A DNA stretch of 64,000 bases from G963662675 sp963676845. GTDB taxonomy: Bacteria; Bacteroidota; Bacteroidia; Bacteroidales; Prolixibacteraceae. The stretch covers positions 69,538 to 133,537 of the forward strand of contig CAXXKK010000020.1 of NCBI GenBank assembly GCA_963676845.2. The letters run 5' to 3'. The notes under the pieces were generated by a model, which was given only the letters and a program-made list of their open reading frames with translations, was not told the origin of the DNA and ran no database searches. Shown in pieces: positions 8,689 through 18,889 of this stretch. Position numbers and translations under genes: made by a program. Each line of letters starts with the position of its first letter. The stretch's first letter is position 1.

Positions 8689-10601
8689 ATGGTTAGTGAA
8701 TTTCAATCGATATTGATAAAATACTGGGGGTATTCCAGTTTCAGACCATTGCAGGAAGAAATTATCCAATCGGTAGCTTCCGGTAAGGATACGCTTGGAT
8801 TGATGCCAACTGGTGGGGGTAAATCCATAACTTTTCAGGTTAGTTATCTTTGTCGAAGCCCGGGATTTGCCTGGTTGTAACCCCATTAATCTCTTTAATG
8901 AAAGATCAGGTGGAAAACCTGAATAGTAAAGGGATAAAAGCACTTTCCATTCATTCAGGTATGACCCAGGAAGAAGTAAAAATGGCTTTTGATAGTGCAG
9001 CCTGGGGAGATTATAAGTTTTTGTACCTGTCACCGGAGCGTATTGCTACGGAGCGTTTTCGTGAACGTCTTCCGCAAATGAATGTCAATTTAATTGCTGT
9101 GGATGAAGCGCATTGTATTTCACAGTGGGGCTATGATTTCAGACCTTCCTATCTAAAAATAAGTGAACTTCGTGATCTATTACCAGGCGTGCCGATTTTA
9201 GCTTTAACGGCCACGGCTACACCAAAAGTGGTAAAAGACATTCAAAAACAATTAAAATTTCAGCAGGAAAATGTCCTGAAGAAAAGTTTTTTTCGTGATA
9301 ATTTAAGTTATCTGGTGCGGGATAGGGAGGATAAGATGGTGTATCTTCTTCAATCTGTGCAAAAAGCAAAAGGATCAGGAATTGTGTATGTCAGAAGCCG
9401 AAAATTAACAAGGGAAATTGCGGAATACTTACGTAAAAATAAAATTTCAGCAGATTATTATCATGCCGGATTAAGAGCAGCGACTAGAACAAAAAAGCAA
9501 GACGATTGGAAACAGGGTAAAACCCGGATTATTGTTGCAACAAATGCTTTTGGAATGGGAATTGACAAGCCCGATGTGAGGTTTGTTATTCACTATGGAA
9601 TGCCTGATTCTCTAGAAGCTTATTATCAGGAAGCTGGTCGAGCTGGCCGGGATGGTAAAAAGTCGTTTGCAGTTTTACTGGCTGCCAAATCCGATCAGCT
9701 TGCTTTAAAAAGGCAGGTGGCAAAAGCTTTCCCTCCTGTTGAGGATATTAAACGTGTGTACCAGTCTTTGTGTAATTATTTGCAATTGGCTGTTGGTTAT
9801 GGGAAAAATCAAGTGTTTGATTTTAGTATTGGTGATTTTGCCGGGCGCTATAGCTTTTCAATAAGTTTAATTTTGAGTAGCTTGAAAATATTGCAGCGGG
9901 ATGGTTACCTGGAACTTACAGAGGAACTGGATAATCCTTCCCGTGTTTTCTTTATTGTTGACCGTGATGACTTGTATCGTTTTCAGGTGGCCAATGCAAG
10001 TTTTGATGGTTTTACCAAATTGTTGTTACGTTCGTATACCGGTTTATTTAATAATTATATAGCCATTGACGAGGAATTGTTGGCGAAGCGTGCAGGTATT
10101 CCTGTTGAAAAAGTTTATAAGTTTTTGAATAACCTGAATAGCTTTAAGATCATTCGATATATTCCTCGTAAAAAAACGCCGTTTATCATTTTCAATAAAG
10201 AAAGGCTTGAGACAAATAGGTTGAGGATTTCGAAAGAAAGTTATATTGAAAGAAAGAAAGATTATCAGGAACGGATTGATGCCATGTTGCACTATTCCGG
10301 ATCAAAGTTAAAGTGCAGAAGTCAGTTGTTGCTTGAATATTTTGGAGAAAAAAATTCAGTCCGATGTGGCATCTGTGATATTTGTCTGGAGCGGAACGAA
10401 CTTGGTTTAAGTAAGTTTGAGTTCGACCAGATTGTAAATAAGTTAAAAGAACTACTGGCAGAGCCTTGTCTTTACGAAGAGCTTATTTTTAAAATTGAAA
10501 CCCATGAGGACAAGGTGATAGATGTCATTCGTTGGTTGGTTGAAAATGGGAAAATCATTCATCGTATAGATAATAAGCTGGAATGGAATAAAGGAGAGTA
10601 G
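8689..10601 (+). CDS. recQ: ATP-dependent DNA helicase RecQ (one frameshift)
   Basis: RecQ is a 3'-5' DNA helicase acting in recombination and replication-fork repair. The N-terminal part (8689 to about 8845) carries FRPLQEEII and the Walker A region LMPTGGGKS at about residues 38-46. The rest continues in another frame from about 8850: VVTPLISLMKDQ, the DEAH box (VDEAHCISQWGYDFRPSY), ATATPKV, and the helicase C domain ending in QEAGRAGRDG. A zinc-binding region (KCRSQLLLEYFG, CGICDIC) and a short winged-helix tail follow; no HRDC domain is visible. The frame break falls between ITFQV and LSKPGICLVV, inside the conserved helicase core. Everything else is intact, so a sequencing error is the simplest explanation. 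Confidence 0.9.
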
Positions 10602-10687
10602 TGTGTCGCTGATGTACATTTAAACTTATCTTTTCATAAAAAATACCTTTAATTTTAATCATTACATCTGTTTGATTGTTTTGTTTA

Positions 10688-11515
10688 ATGATGAATAAGA
10701 CAATATCAATAATTGGATGCGGTTGGCTAGGTGTTCCCCTGGCTAAAAGTTTTATTGCTAAGGGATATAAAGTGAAAGGATCTGTTACTAAGACAGAGAA
10801 ACTTGGGGGGCTTCAACAGTCAGGTATATGGCCATTTTTATTTGAGTTAAATACTAATGATTTTACTCTGAATGATCCAGGTTTGTTTAAAACAGATGTT
10901 GTTATTGTAGCTATTCCTCCGGGAAGAACCTCTCAGGTTGAAAATGAATTTCCTGCAAAAATTAAGCAGCTGATAACTATATTGAAAAAGTACAAAATAA
11001 AAAAAGTATTATTCATTTCATCGACTTCTGTTTATGCCGAAAATGGAAAAACCGTCACCGAGAACTCATCAATAGAGCCAGTAAAACCTTCAGGGAGAGC
11101 CTTGGTAATTGCCGAAAATTTATTGATGTCAAACATCAACTTTGATACGACCGTTTTGCGTTTTGGTGGATTAATTGGCCCGAATAGGAATCCGATACGA
11201 TTTATTCAACGGATTACCCAACCATTAAATGGAACTGCTTGTGTTAATTTTATTCACTTGGATGATTGTGTTGAGATTATTAAGGAAATTGTCCGACAAA
11301 ATTGTTGGGGTGAAATTTATAATGCATCCTGTCCTGAGCATCCTATAAAAAGAGAATTCTATACAACAGCGGCTAAAAAATCAGGAATTCCTGTTCCGAT
11401 ATTTTCTACTGATCCTGTTCCTTTTAAAATAGTTGATAGCAGTAAACTTGTTAAAGAGTTATGTTTTGAGTTTAAATATAAAAGTCCGATAGAATGTTTA
11501 GACGATATGCTCTAG
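10688..11515 (+). CDS. NAD(P)-binding epimerase-like protein (YeeZ-type SDR)
   Basis: This is a Rossmann-fold protein of about 275 residues in the extended short-chain dehydrogenase family, closest in style to YeeZ-like proteins. ISIIGCGWLGVPLAKSFIAK at the N-terminus is the dinucleotide-binding GxGxxG-like loop. SSTSVYAENGKTVTEN resembles the Ser/Tyr active-site region, and VLRFGGLIGPNRNPI is typical of the group. I start it at the ATG at 10688 rather than an upstream TTG at 10676, because the core fold begins right after it. The substrate is unknown. It stands alone between recQ and the damaged ATPase gene. Confidence 0.8.
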   Translation: MMNKTISIIGCGWLGVPLAKSFIAKGYKVKGSVTKTEKLGGLQQSGIWPFLFELNTNDFTLNDPGLFKTDVVIVAIPPGRTSQVENEFPAKIKQLITILKKYKIKKVLFISSTSVYAENGKTVTENSSIEPVKPSGRALVIAENLLMSNINFDTTVLRFGGLIGPNRNPIRFIQRITQPLNGTACVNFIHLDDCVEIIKEIVRQNCWGEIYNASCPEHPIKREFYTTAAKKSGIPVPIFSTDPVPFKIVDSSKLVKELCFEFKYKSPIECLDDML

Positions 11516-11720
11516 TTTTTATTTTTCCGGTATAGAACTATTTTATTGATTCTGTTTATGGAATAATGTAAAGTTCTAGATGTTTGTTGTTTGTGTTAGT
11601 GCTTTGATTGTCAGTGTTTATTCGCTTTTTGAGACTTGTTTTTTAATGCATAGTTGTCATTAATTTCTTATTTTTATTAGATATAAATAGCACTTTGATT
11701 TCTAAATTGTCATCTCTGGA

Positions 11721-11752
11721 TTGCAAAAATTAGATATTTCTGTTTACTTTTG
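11721..11752 (+). promoter_or_regulatory. Putative promoter of the DUF4143-type ATPase gene
   Basis: TTG at 11721-11723 and TACTTTTG at 11745-11752 with 21 bases between them fit the Bacteroidota TTTG/TAnnTTTG pattern. The ATG at 11775 lies 22 bases downstream. An intact promoter argues the gene is real and expressed. Confidence 0.5.
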
Positions 11753-11774
11753 GTTGCATTCAAGAAAGAAGTAA

Positions 11775-12964
11775 ATGGAATATTTAATACAAATACATCA
11801 ATCTTTAACGAGAGTCTATGAGCGATTCAATTCGTAGGGAGTTGTTTGATGAGATTGATTGGTCTCAGCGATTGATATGTATTAAAGGTTTTCGGGGAGT
11901 TGGGAAAACTACATTTTTGCCTGGATATCGTGAGGGAAAAGTACCCTGAAGATAGATCTTTGTTTATATGTGAACCTCAATAATTTTTACTTCACTCGTC
12001 GTAAAATTTACAATTTTGCAGATGAATTTTATAAAAAAGGAGGTAAGGTTCTTATTCTTGATCAGATTCATAAATATCCCGATTGGGCTTCAGAATTAAG
12101 AGCTTGCTATGATAATATGCCGGAACTGAAAATTATATTTTCAGCTTCACCTGTTTTGCGTGTCATTGAAGGTCATGATGAATTAAAAGGTATTTTGAAG
12201 GTACATCACCTTGAAGGACTTTCGTTTCGTGAATACTTAAATTTTGTAAGAGGCAAGTTCAATTTTAAAAAGTATCGTTTGGATGATATTATTACAAATC
12301 ATAAAAAGATTGCCGGAGATATAACAGATGTTGTAAAGCCACTTGCATATTTTAATGAATACTTGCAAACAGGTTTTTATCCCTATTTTCTGAATGATGA
12401 ATCTTTCTACAGCGAGATAATTGCTGAAACATGCCAATTTGGCTCTGGAAATTTGATGTGACTTATCTGAACCAGATCGAATTAAAATATCTTCCAAAAC
12501 TTCGAAAGTTATTACAGATTGTCTGCAGTCAGGTTCCGTTTTTCTCCAAATGTGAGTAAGCTGAGTGGCGATGTTGAAACCTCTCGGGCAACGATCATGA
12601 ACTACTTAAGGTATTTGAAAAATGCACGTTTAATCAATATGCTTTATTCAAATGGAGATGAAGATCAAATGAAAAAACCTGATTTGGTATATGCGCATAA
12701 TACGAACTTATTATATGCTATTGAGCCAGATAATATTACAAATAGGAAATTTACGGACAACGTTTTTTTATAACCAGGTTGGATATAAGTATCAGGTAAA
12801 AAGTTCCAAAAATTCTGATTTTAAAGTTGAAGAAAAAATATAATTTTTCTGTGGGTGGAAAGTATACCGAGCCTGTAGGATTGAATGATTATGCAGCTGC
12901 AGATATGATTGAAGAGGGAAGTGGTAATATTATTCCGCTTTGGCTGTTTGGATTTTTATATTAA
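11775..12964 (+). pseudogene. AAA family ATPase of the DUF4143 type, broken by multiple frameshifts
   Basis: Stitching frames together gives a protein of about 390 residues of the AAA_14/DUF4143 family. The N-terminus is MEYLIQIHQSLTRVYE, then Walker A KGFRGVGKTTFL, and LILDQIHKYPDWASELRACY as the Walker B region. ETSRATIMNYLRYLKNARL is a winged-helix-like segment, and the C-terminal tail is ADMIEEGSGNIIPLWLFGFL. The frame breaks at least six times (near 11836, 11920, 11963, 12450, 12540, 12745, 12835). Most are cured by removing one base, usually in a short homopolymer, and the repaired protein is smooth. It is listed as broken because no intact frame exists here, but sequencing error is more likely than decay. 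These ATPases are often toxin-like or mobile; the role here is unknown. Confidence 0.7.
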
Positions 12965-13049
12965 AATTAGGAGTTGAAAAACCTAAATCATAGAGAATAA
13001 ATAAAATAGACTAAGTAAAAAGTAATTTAAAATTTAATTTTTTATAGAC

Positions 13050-16000
13050 ATGGCAAAAGAAAAAAAGTTCATTACATGTGACGGTAATTACGCTGCAGCG
13101 TACATGAGTTACATGTTTAGTGAAGCAGCCTGTATCTATCCTATTACACCATCGTCAACTATGGCAGAATATGTGGATGAATGGGCTGCAAATGGAAAAG
13201 TAAATATGTTTGGACGTCCTTGTGCGTCTTGCTGAAATGCAAAGTGAGGGTGGTGCAGCAGGAGCTGTACACGGATCACTTTCAAAGTGGAACATTGACT
13301 TCTACTTACACTGCATCTCAGGGATTGTTGTTAATGATTCCTAACATGTATAAAATTGCAGGTGAAGTTATTACCAACAGTTTTTCACGTGAGTGCACGT
13401 GCTCTTGCTGCTCATGCATTGTCAATTTTCGGTGACCACAGTGATGTATATGCTTGTACGTCAAACAGGTTTTGCAATGTTAGCTGCTGGTTCAGTTCAG
13501 GAAGAAATGGACTTAGCTGGTGTTTCTCATTTATCAACATTAAAATCAAGAGTTCCTTTCCTTTCTTTCTTCGATGGATTCCGTACTTCTCATGAAGTTC
13601 AAAAAATTGAAGTAATTGATATGGAAGATATGAAACCATTGGTTGATATGGATGCAGTTGAAGCATTCCGTAAAGGTGCTTTGAATCCTGAATCTCCAGT
13701 AACCCGTGGTACTGCTCAAAACCCTGATATCTTCTTCCAGGCTAAAGAGTCCGCAAATAAATTTTACGATGCAGTTCCTGCTATTGTAGAAGATTATATG
13801 AAAGAAGTTACAAAAATTACTGGACGTAAATATGACTTGTTTTGATTACTACGGAGCTGAAGATGCAACAAATATTGTTGTTGCAATGTGGGGTCTGTTA
13901 CAGAAACTATCAAAGAAGTAATTGACAGTTTAATTGCAGAAGGTAAAAAAGTTGGGTTTGTTTGCGGTTCACTTATACCGTCCATTCTCAATTAAGCACT
14001 TAATGGGCGCATTCCCTGCAACTACCGAACGTATTGCAGTGTTAGACCGTACCAAAGAACCAGGAGCTCTTGGAGAGCCATTATATTTAGATGTACGTAA
14101 TGCAATTGGTGAAGCATTGGAAGCAGGTACTGCTCCATTTGCAAAATGGCCTGTTGTTGTTGGCGGACGCTACGGTTTGGGTTCAAAAGACACTACTCCT
14201 TCACAAATTATTTCAGTTTTCAATAACCTTGAATTGCCAGAACCTAAAAATAAATTCACTTTGGGTATTGAAGATGATGTGACTTTCACTTCTCTTCCTT
14301 TATTACCAGAAGTAAAAGTTTCTCCAGAAGACCTAGTTGAAGCTAAATTTTATGGTTTAGGTTCTGATGGTACTGTTGGTGCAAACAAAAACTCAATTAA
14401 GATTATTGGTGAATCAACTGATAAATATTGCCAGGGTTATTTCGAATATGACTCAAAAAAATCAGGTGGTTTCACTTGTTCGCACTTGCGTTTTGGTGAC
14501 AGTCCTATTCGTTCAACATATTTGGTAACAACCCCAGACTTTGTTGCTTGTCACGTTCCTGCATATTTGAATATGTATGACCTGATGAAAGGCTTGAAAA
14601 AAGGTGGTAGCTTCTTGTTGAACTCAATTTGGGATGCAACTGAAGTTGAAAAACACCTTCCTGCTAAGATGAAGAAATACATGGCTGAAAATGACATTAA
14701 ATTCTACATTATTAATGCAACTGCTTTGGCAGAAGAAATTGGTTTAGGTAACCGTACCAACACTATTCTTCAATCTGCATTCTTCAAAATTTCAGGTGTA
14801 ATTCCATTCGATCAGGCTGTAGAGCAAATGAAGAAATTCATTGTGAAGTCATACGGTAAAAAAGGAGAGAAAATTGTAAACATGAACTACGCTGCAGTTG
14901 ATGCAGGTGGTGAAAATGTGGTGAAAGTTGATGTTCCTGCAGAATGGGCTTCTATAGCTGTTGAAGAAGAATGTAATTCTTGTGGCAGACCTGATTATAT
15001 TGCCAACATTGTTGATGTAATTAATGCTCAGAATGGTAATAGTCTTCCTGTTTCTACATTTGTAGGTGCAGAAGATGGTACTTTTGAGGCAGGTACAACA
15101 GCTTTTGAAAAACGTGGTATTGCTGTAAATGTTCCTGAATGGCAAGAAGACAACTGTATTCAATGTAACCAATGTGCTTACGTTTGTCCTCACGCAGCAA
15201 TCCGTCCTTTCTTATTAACTGAAGAAGAAGTTGCTGCTGCTCCGGAAGGTACAGTAACAAAAGCTGCTGCTCCAGCAAAACAATTCCCTGATTTACAATT
15301 CCGTATTCAGGTTTCACCACTTGACTGTACTGGTTGTGGTAACTGTGCCGATGTTTGTCCATCGAAAGAAAAAGCTCTTGTGATGAAGCCACTTGGTACT
15401 CAGGAAGCTGAAGCTGAGCGTTTCTTGTACCTGGATGAAAAAGTAGGATATAAAGAAGTTGTTGACAAATTTAAAACTGTTAAAAACTCACAATTTGCTC
15501 AACCATTGTTTGAGTTTTCTGGAGCTTGTGCTGGTTGTGGTGAAACTCCATATGTTAAAGCAATTACTCAGTTATACGGTGAGCAAATGATGGTAGCTAA
15601 TGCTACTGGTTGTTCTTCAATTTATGGTGGATCTGCTCCTGCAACTCCTTACTGTAAACACAAAGTAAGCGGACAAGGTGTGGCTTGGGCTAACTCTTTA
15701 TTTGAAGATAATGCTGAATACGGTTTGGGTATGGCTGAAGGTGTTTCTGCTCAACGCGACCGTTTGGAGATGGTAATGAAAGCAGCTATAGGAAATGGAG
15801 CAAGCGATGCAGAAAAAGAGGCTTATACTGCATGGATTGAAGGTAAAGATAATGCTGAGGCTTCAAAAGTTGCATCTGCAAAAGTTTTAGCTGCGATTAA
15901 AGATTCTGATAGCGAAACTGCTAAAGTGATCGCCGAATTGAAACAATACTTGGTTAAAAAATCAGTTTGGATTTTTGGTGGTGATGGATGGGCTTATGAT

Positions 16001-16627
16001 ATCGGTTATGGTGGTTTAGATCACGTATTGGCTTCGGGTGAAGATGTAAACGTTCTTGTAATGGATACTGAGGTTTACTCAAATACTGGAGGTCAGGCTT
16101 CTAAATCAACTCCAGTTGGTGCTGTTGCTAAATTTGCTGCTTCTGGTAAGAAGATTCGTAAAAAAGACCTTGGTGCAATGGCTATGACTTATGGCTATGT
16201 TTACGTTGCGCAGGTATCTATGGGAGCAAGTCAGGCTCAATACTTCAAAGCATTAAAAGAAGCTGAAGCTTATCCAGGACCATCATTGATTATTGCTTAT
16301 GCTCCATGTATTAACCATGGTTTACGTGCAAGCATGGGTAAATCGCAAGCGGAAGAGGCAAAAGCAGTAGATTCTGGATACTGGCACTTGTATCGTTATA
16401 ATCCAATGTTGGAAGAAGAAGGTAAAAATCCATTTGTTTTAGATAGTAAGGAACCAGATTGGAGTAAATTCCAGGACTTCTTGACAGGTGAGGTTCGTTA
16501 TACTTCATTGAAAAAATCGTTCCCTGAAGCTGCTGATGAATTATTCGCAGCTGCTGAAGAAAATGCTAAATGGCGTTATGCTTCGTATAAACGTCAGGCT
16601 GCAATGGATTATTCTACAGAGGAATAG
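13050..16627 (+). CDS. nifJ: Pyruvate:ferredoxin (flavodoxin) oxidoreductase, 5' third frameshifted
   Basis: This single-chain PFOR of about 1190 residues oxidises pyruvate with CoA to acetyl-CoA, CO2 and reduced ferredoxin, a core anaerobic step. From 13934 on the frame is intact. Two 4Fe-4S clusters are marked by CIQCNQCAYVCPHAAIRP and CTGCGNCADVCPSKEKAL. The cluster-proximal CAGCGETPYVK and ATGCSSIYGGSAPATPYC follow, and the thiamine diphosphate site includes GDGWAYDIGYGGLDHVLASG. The N-terminus (ITCDGNYAAAYMSYMFSEAA, YPITPSSTMAE) is normal, but between 13220 and 13955 the frame shifts about seven times. Each shift is explained by one extra base (near 13222, 13284, 13363, 13465, 13838, 13888, 13952). 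The clustering suggests poor sequence rather than a dead gene. Confidence 0.93.
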
Positions 16628-16650
16628 TAGTTATTTCCATTTATATAATG

Positions 16651-16683
16651 AGCCACTGTCCGATTGGGCAGTGGCTTTTTTTG
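16651..16683 (+). terminator. Rho-independent terminator after nifJ
   Basis: AGCCACTGTCC (16651-16661) pairs with GGGCAGTGGCT (16666-16676), one G-T wobble and a 4-base loop, followed by seven T. It ends the nifJ transcript before the sigma-factor gene. Confidence 0.9.
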
Positions 16684-16847
16684 TTCTTTTTGGTGTTTTA
16701 AGAGTGGTATATTTCATGGATAATATTTATTAGATAATGTTCTTAAGTTATATGCTTTTGTTGTTAAGTTGAGGTCTTTTTAATCTTGAATTTTGTTGGA
16801 AATTAATTTACATTTGTTTTGTTACATTTAATAAACCTAATAATTCC

Positions 16848-17426
16848 TTGACTTTGTATGATAAACTAACAGACCAGGAACTGGCTTGCAAAATTAAACA
16901 AGGTGAAAAAAAAGCTTTCCATGAGTTGTATTGTAGGTATGCACCTAGGGTTTATAAGTTTGCAATGTCTTATCTTAAGAATAAAGGTGATTCAGACGAA
17001 ATCGTTCAGAATACGTTTTTGAAGATATGGGAAAAAAAAGAGAGACTAAATGATAAACAAAATATTAAGTCATTTATTTTTAAAGTAGGTGTTAATATTA
17101 TTTATGATTTTATCCGAAAAAAAAATATTGAGAAAGCGTATAGTGATTATTTGAGATTGAATTTCACATTGGATGAAAATTATACATGGCATTCTGTGGT
17201 TTATGAAGAGATGCAACAAAATTTACAATGCCTTTTGTCTCAAATGCCAGAACAGCAGCGTAAGGTTTTTTATTTGAGCAAGTTTGAGGGATTGACAAAT
17301 GAAGAAATTGCGCGAAAACTGGACTTGTCAAAGCGTACTGTGGAGAATCATTTGTACCGATCAATTACTTTCCTCAAAAAACGAATACTTGAAAAATCAA
17401 TAGTTCCGTTGTCTTGTGTGACTTAA
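16848..17426 (+). CDS. ECF RNA polymerase sigma factor (Bacteroidota FecI-type family)
   Basis: This is a 192-residue extracytoplasmic-function sigma factor. Region 2 includes AFHELYCRYAPRVYKFAMSY and DSDEIVQNTFLKIWEKKERL; region 4 includes MPEQQRKVFYLSKFEGLTNE and the helix-turn-helix EIARKLDLSKRTVENHLYRS. No ATG is in frame at the N-terminus, so translation probably starts at the TTG at 16848 (next residues TLYDKL). With the FecR gene and the STN-bearing SusC downstream it forms the standard trans-envelope switch: substrate binding at SusC is relayed by FecR to release this sigma factor. The FecR gene begins 332 bases later, a larger gap than usual. Confidence 0.93.
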   Translation: MTLYDKLTDQELACKIKQGEKKAFHELYCRYAPRVYKFAMSYLKNKGDSDEIVQNTFLKIWEKKERLNDKQNIKSFIFKVGVNIIYDFIRKKNIEKAYSDYLRLNFTLDENYTWHSVVYEEMQQNLQCLLSQMPEQQRKVFYLSKFEGLTNEEIARKLDLSKRTVENHLYRSITFLKKRILEKSIVPLSCVT

Positions 17427-17758
17427 GTTGTTTGTTAGCTTCCTCTTTCATTTTTTTTCATGTTTTAATACTAGTGTGAAAATCAGATATTCAGTTGTTT
17501 TTTATACGATGTACATTTATTTTCTACCTTTCTAGGTTTATTTCTTAAATCTTATTGTTAATTATTTGTGAAATAGATTCATTTTTTCTTCCCTGTGTTT
17601 TGTTTTGAATATTTTTTATTTCCAGTCGATGAGTAAAATCGAATGTTGGTTCGTATTATACTTATGTGAGTAAATCTTGTAGCATTAGTTGTTGAGTGTG
17701 GGTAAGATTAGCTTGAGACTTTTAAAGTCTTTTATTCAGTTGTGAAATAGATATAAGA
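17427..17758. other. Gap between sigma-factor and FecR genes
   Basis: A T-rich stretch of 332 bases with no plausible gene. AGACTTTTAAAGTCT at 17716-17730 is a short palindrome 28 bases before the FecR start and could be an operator or weak processing site. TACCTTTC at about 17524 resembles a -7 box with one mismatch. FecR may therefore have its own transcript. Confidence 0.4.
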
Positions 17759-18745
17759 ATGGGAAGGTGTATAAAACAGATATTTAATAAAGGTAAACAA
17801 GAGGACTGTTCAGAACAGGATAGGCAGGAGATGTATGCGGTGTTTCATGTGCCAGAAAAAGAATATGAGGTTAAAACCTTGCTTCTTGATGATTTATCAT
17901 CGGTTAAGTTTGATAGCAGTAAAAGCGATTTTGAAGATCGATTTGAAGATTTATGGGAAATTATAGAAACAGATAATCTGCAACAAGGCTTAAAAATACG
18001 GGTTCTTAATAAAATTATAAAGATTGCAGCAGTATTGTTTATAGGAGTAATAATAGGTTTATATGCTGCTTCTTTGGAGGGGAATCCTGATGCTCCTGTC
18101 TTTTATTCTGCATATTCTCTTAAAGGTTCTGTTTCGGAGGTGATGCTTCCGGATAGTACAATAATTTATTTAAATACAGACTCTCGTATACGTTACAGTG
18201 TTGGAGCGGAAAATGGAGTTCGGGAAGTGTTTTTAAATGGAGAAGCTTGGTTTGAAGTTAAAAAGAATGTTGAAAAACCATTTATTGTATATACCAAACT
18301 GTACAATATAAATGTAACAGGAACAAAATTCAATGTTAAAGCTTATGATCGTGAGGGAGAAATAATAACAACATTGGAAGAAGGAGAGGTTATTCTTAAA
18401 TCATCAGAAAGTTCTGAAATAGAGAGAGAGGTGGTATTAGTTCCGGGAGAACAAGCTGTTCTTAGTGAAAATTCCAATAAGTTTTCGGTAAAAAATGTTC
18501 ACACAGAATTGTACTCGTCTTGGAGAACTCGCAAACTTGTTTTTGAAAATACTGGTTTGAAAGAACTTATAACTATGTTGGAACAAAGGTATGGTGTTGA
18601 TATCGTGGTTAAAAATACAGAAATAATGGATCTTCACTTTGATGGAACTTTTGAAAATAAATCAATTGAAGATATTCTGGAGATTTTAAAAAATACATTG
18701 CCGATCAGTTATAGTATAGTTGATCAGAAAATAGAAATAAACTAA
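17759..18745 (+). CDS. FecR family anti-sigma factor
   Basis: This is a 328-residue inner-membrane anti-sigma factor. The cytoplasmic N-terminal 85 residues should bind the sigma factor. A single transmembrane helix follows (IIKIAAVLFIGVIIGLYAAS, about residues 84-103). The periplasmic FecR domain has the usual signature (GSVSEVMLPDSTIIYLNTDS, REVFLNGEAWFEVKKNVEKP, GTKFNVKAYDREGEIITTLE). The C-terminal domain (LVFENTGLKELITMLEQRYG) is DUF4974-like and resembles an STN fold. It ends 5 bases before the Shine-Dalgarno of the susC1 leader, so read-through into susC1 is possible. Confidence 0.93.
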   Translation: MGRCIKQIFNKGKQEDCSEQDRQEMYAVFHVPEKEYEVKTLLLDDLSSVKFDSSKSDFEDRFEDLWEIIETDNLQQGLKIRVLNKIIKIAAVLFIGVIIGLYAASLEGNPDAPVFYSAYSLKGSVSEVMLPDSTIIYLNTDSRIRYSVGAENGVREVFLNGEAWFEVKKNVEKPFIVYTKLYNINVTGTKFNVKAYDREGEIITTLEEGEVILKSSESSEIEREVVLVPGEQAVLSENSNKFSVKNVHTELYSSWRTRKLVFENTGLKELITMLEQRYGVDIVVKNTEIMDLHFDGTFENKSIEDILEILKNTLPISYSIVDQKIEIN

Positions 18746-18889
18746 TTAAAGGAGGATTTTATATGATGTGAACCCTAACTAAACAAACGAGCTGGAAGGT
18801 GCTGGAACACCAACCAACTCATTATCTTTCTTAAATAATCAGGGTATACGACACCCTTATTAACTATTTAAATTTTAACATTCAAATTT
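18746..18889 (+). promoter_or_regulatory. susC1 leader: Shine-Dalgarno, two-codon ORF and two hairpins
   Basis: GGAGG at 18751-18755 is followed after 7 bases by ATG ATG TGA (18763-18771), a frame of only two codons with an ideal ribosome-binding site. Downstream are hairpin 1, GGTG/CACC with a 6-base loop (18798-18811), and hairpin 2, AGGGT/ACCCT with a 7-base loop (18841-18857), preceded by AAATAAT. The susC1 ATG at 18890 has no comparable Shine-Dalgarno. The susC2 leader repeats this plan with different sequence. Function is inferred: translation-coupled control of susC. Confidence 0.6.

Noticed and set aside
8623..9033. 136-codon minus-strand frame opposite recQ
   Set aside because: It lies antisense to the conserved RecQ helicase core and over the terminator; it has no protein features of its own.
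12237..12497. 86-codon minus-strand frame inside the damaged ATPase
   Set aside because: Antisense shadow of clear ATPase coding sequence.
13050..13955. Treating nifJ as a true pseudogene
   Set aside because: All breaks are single-base insertions confined to one interval shared with a neighbouring gene, while the rest of the gene is intact and conserved.
14849..15392. Two minus-strand frames over 110 codons opposite nifJ
   Set aside because: They mirror the ferredoxin-domain coding region and have no independent features.
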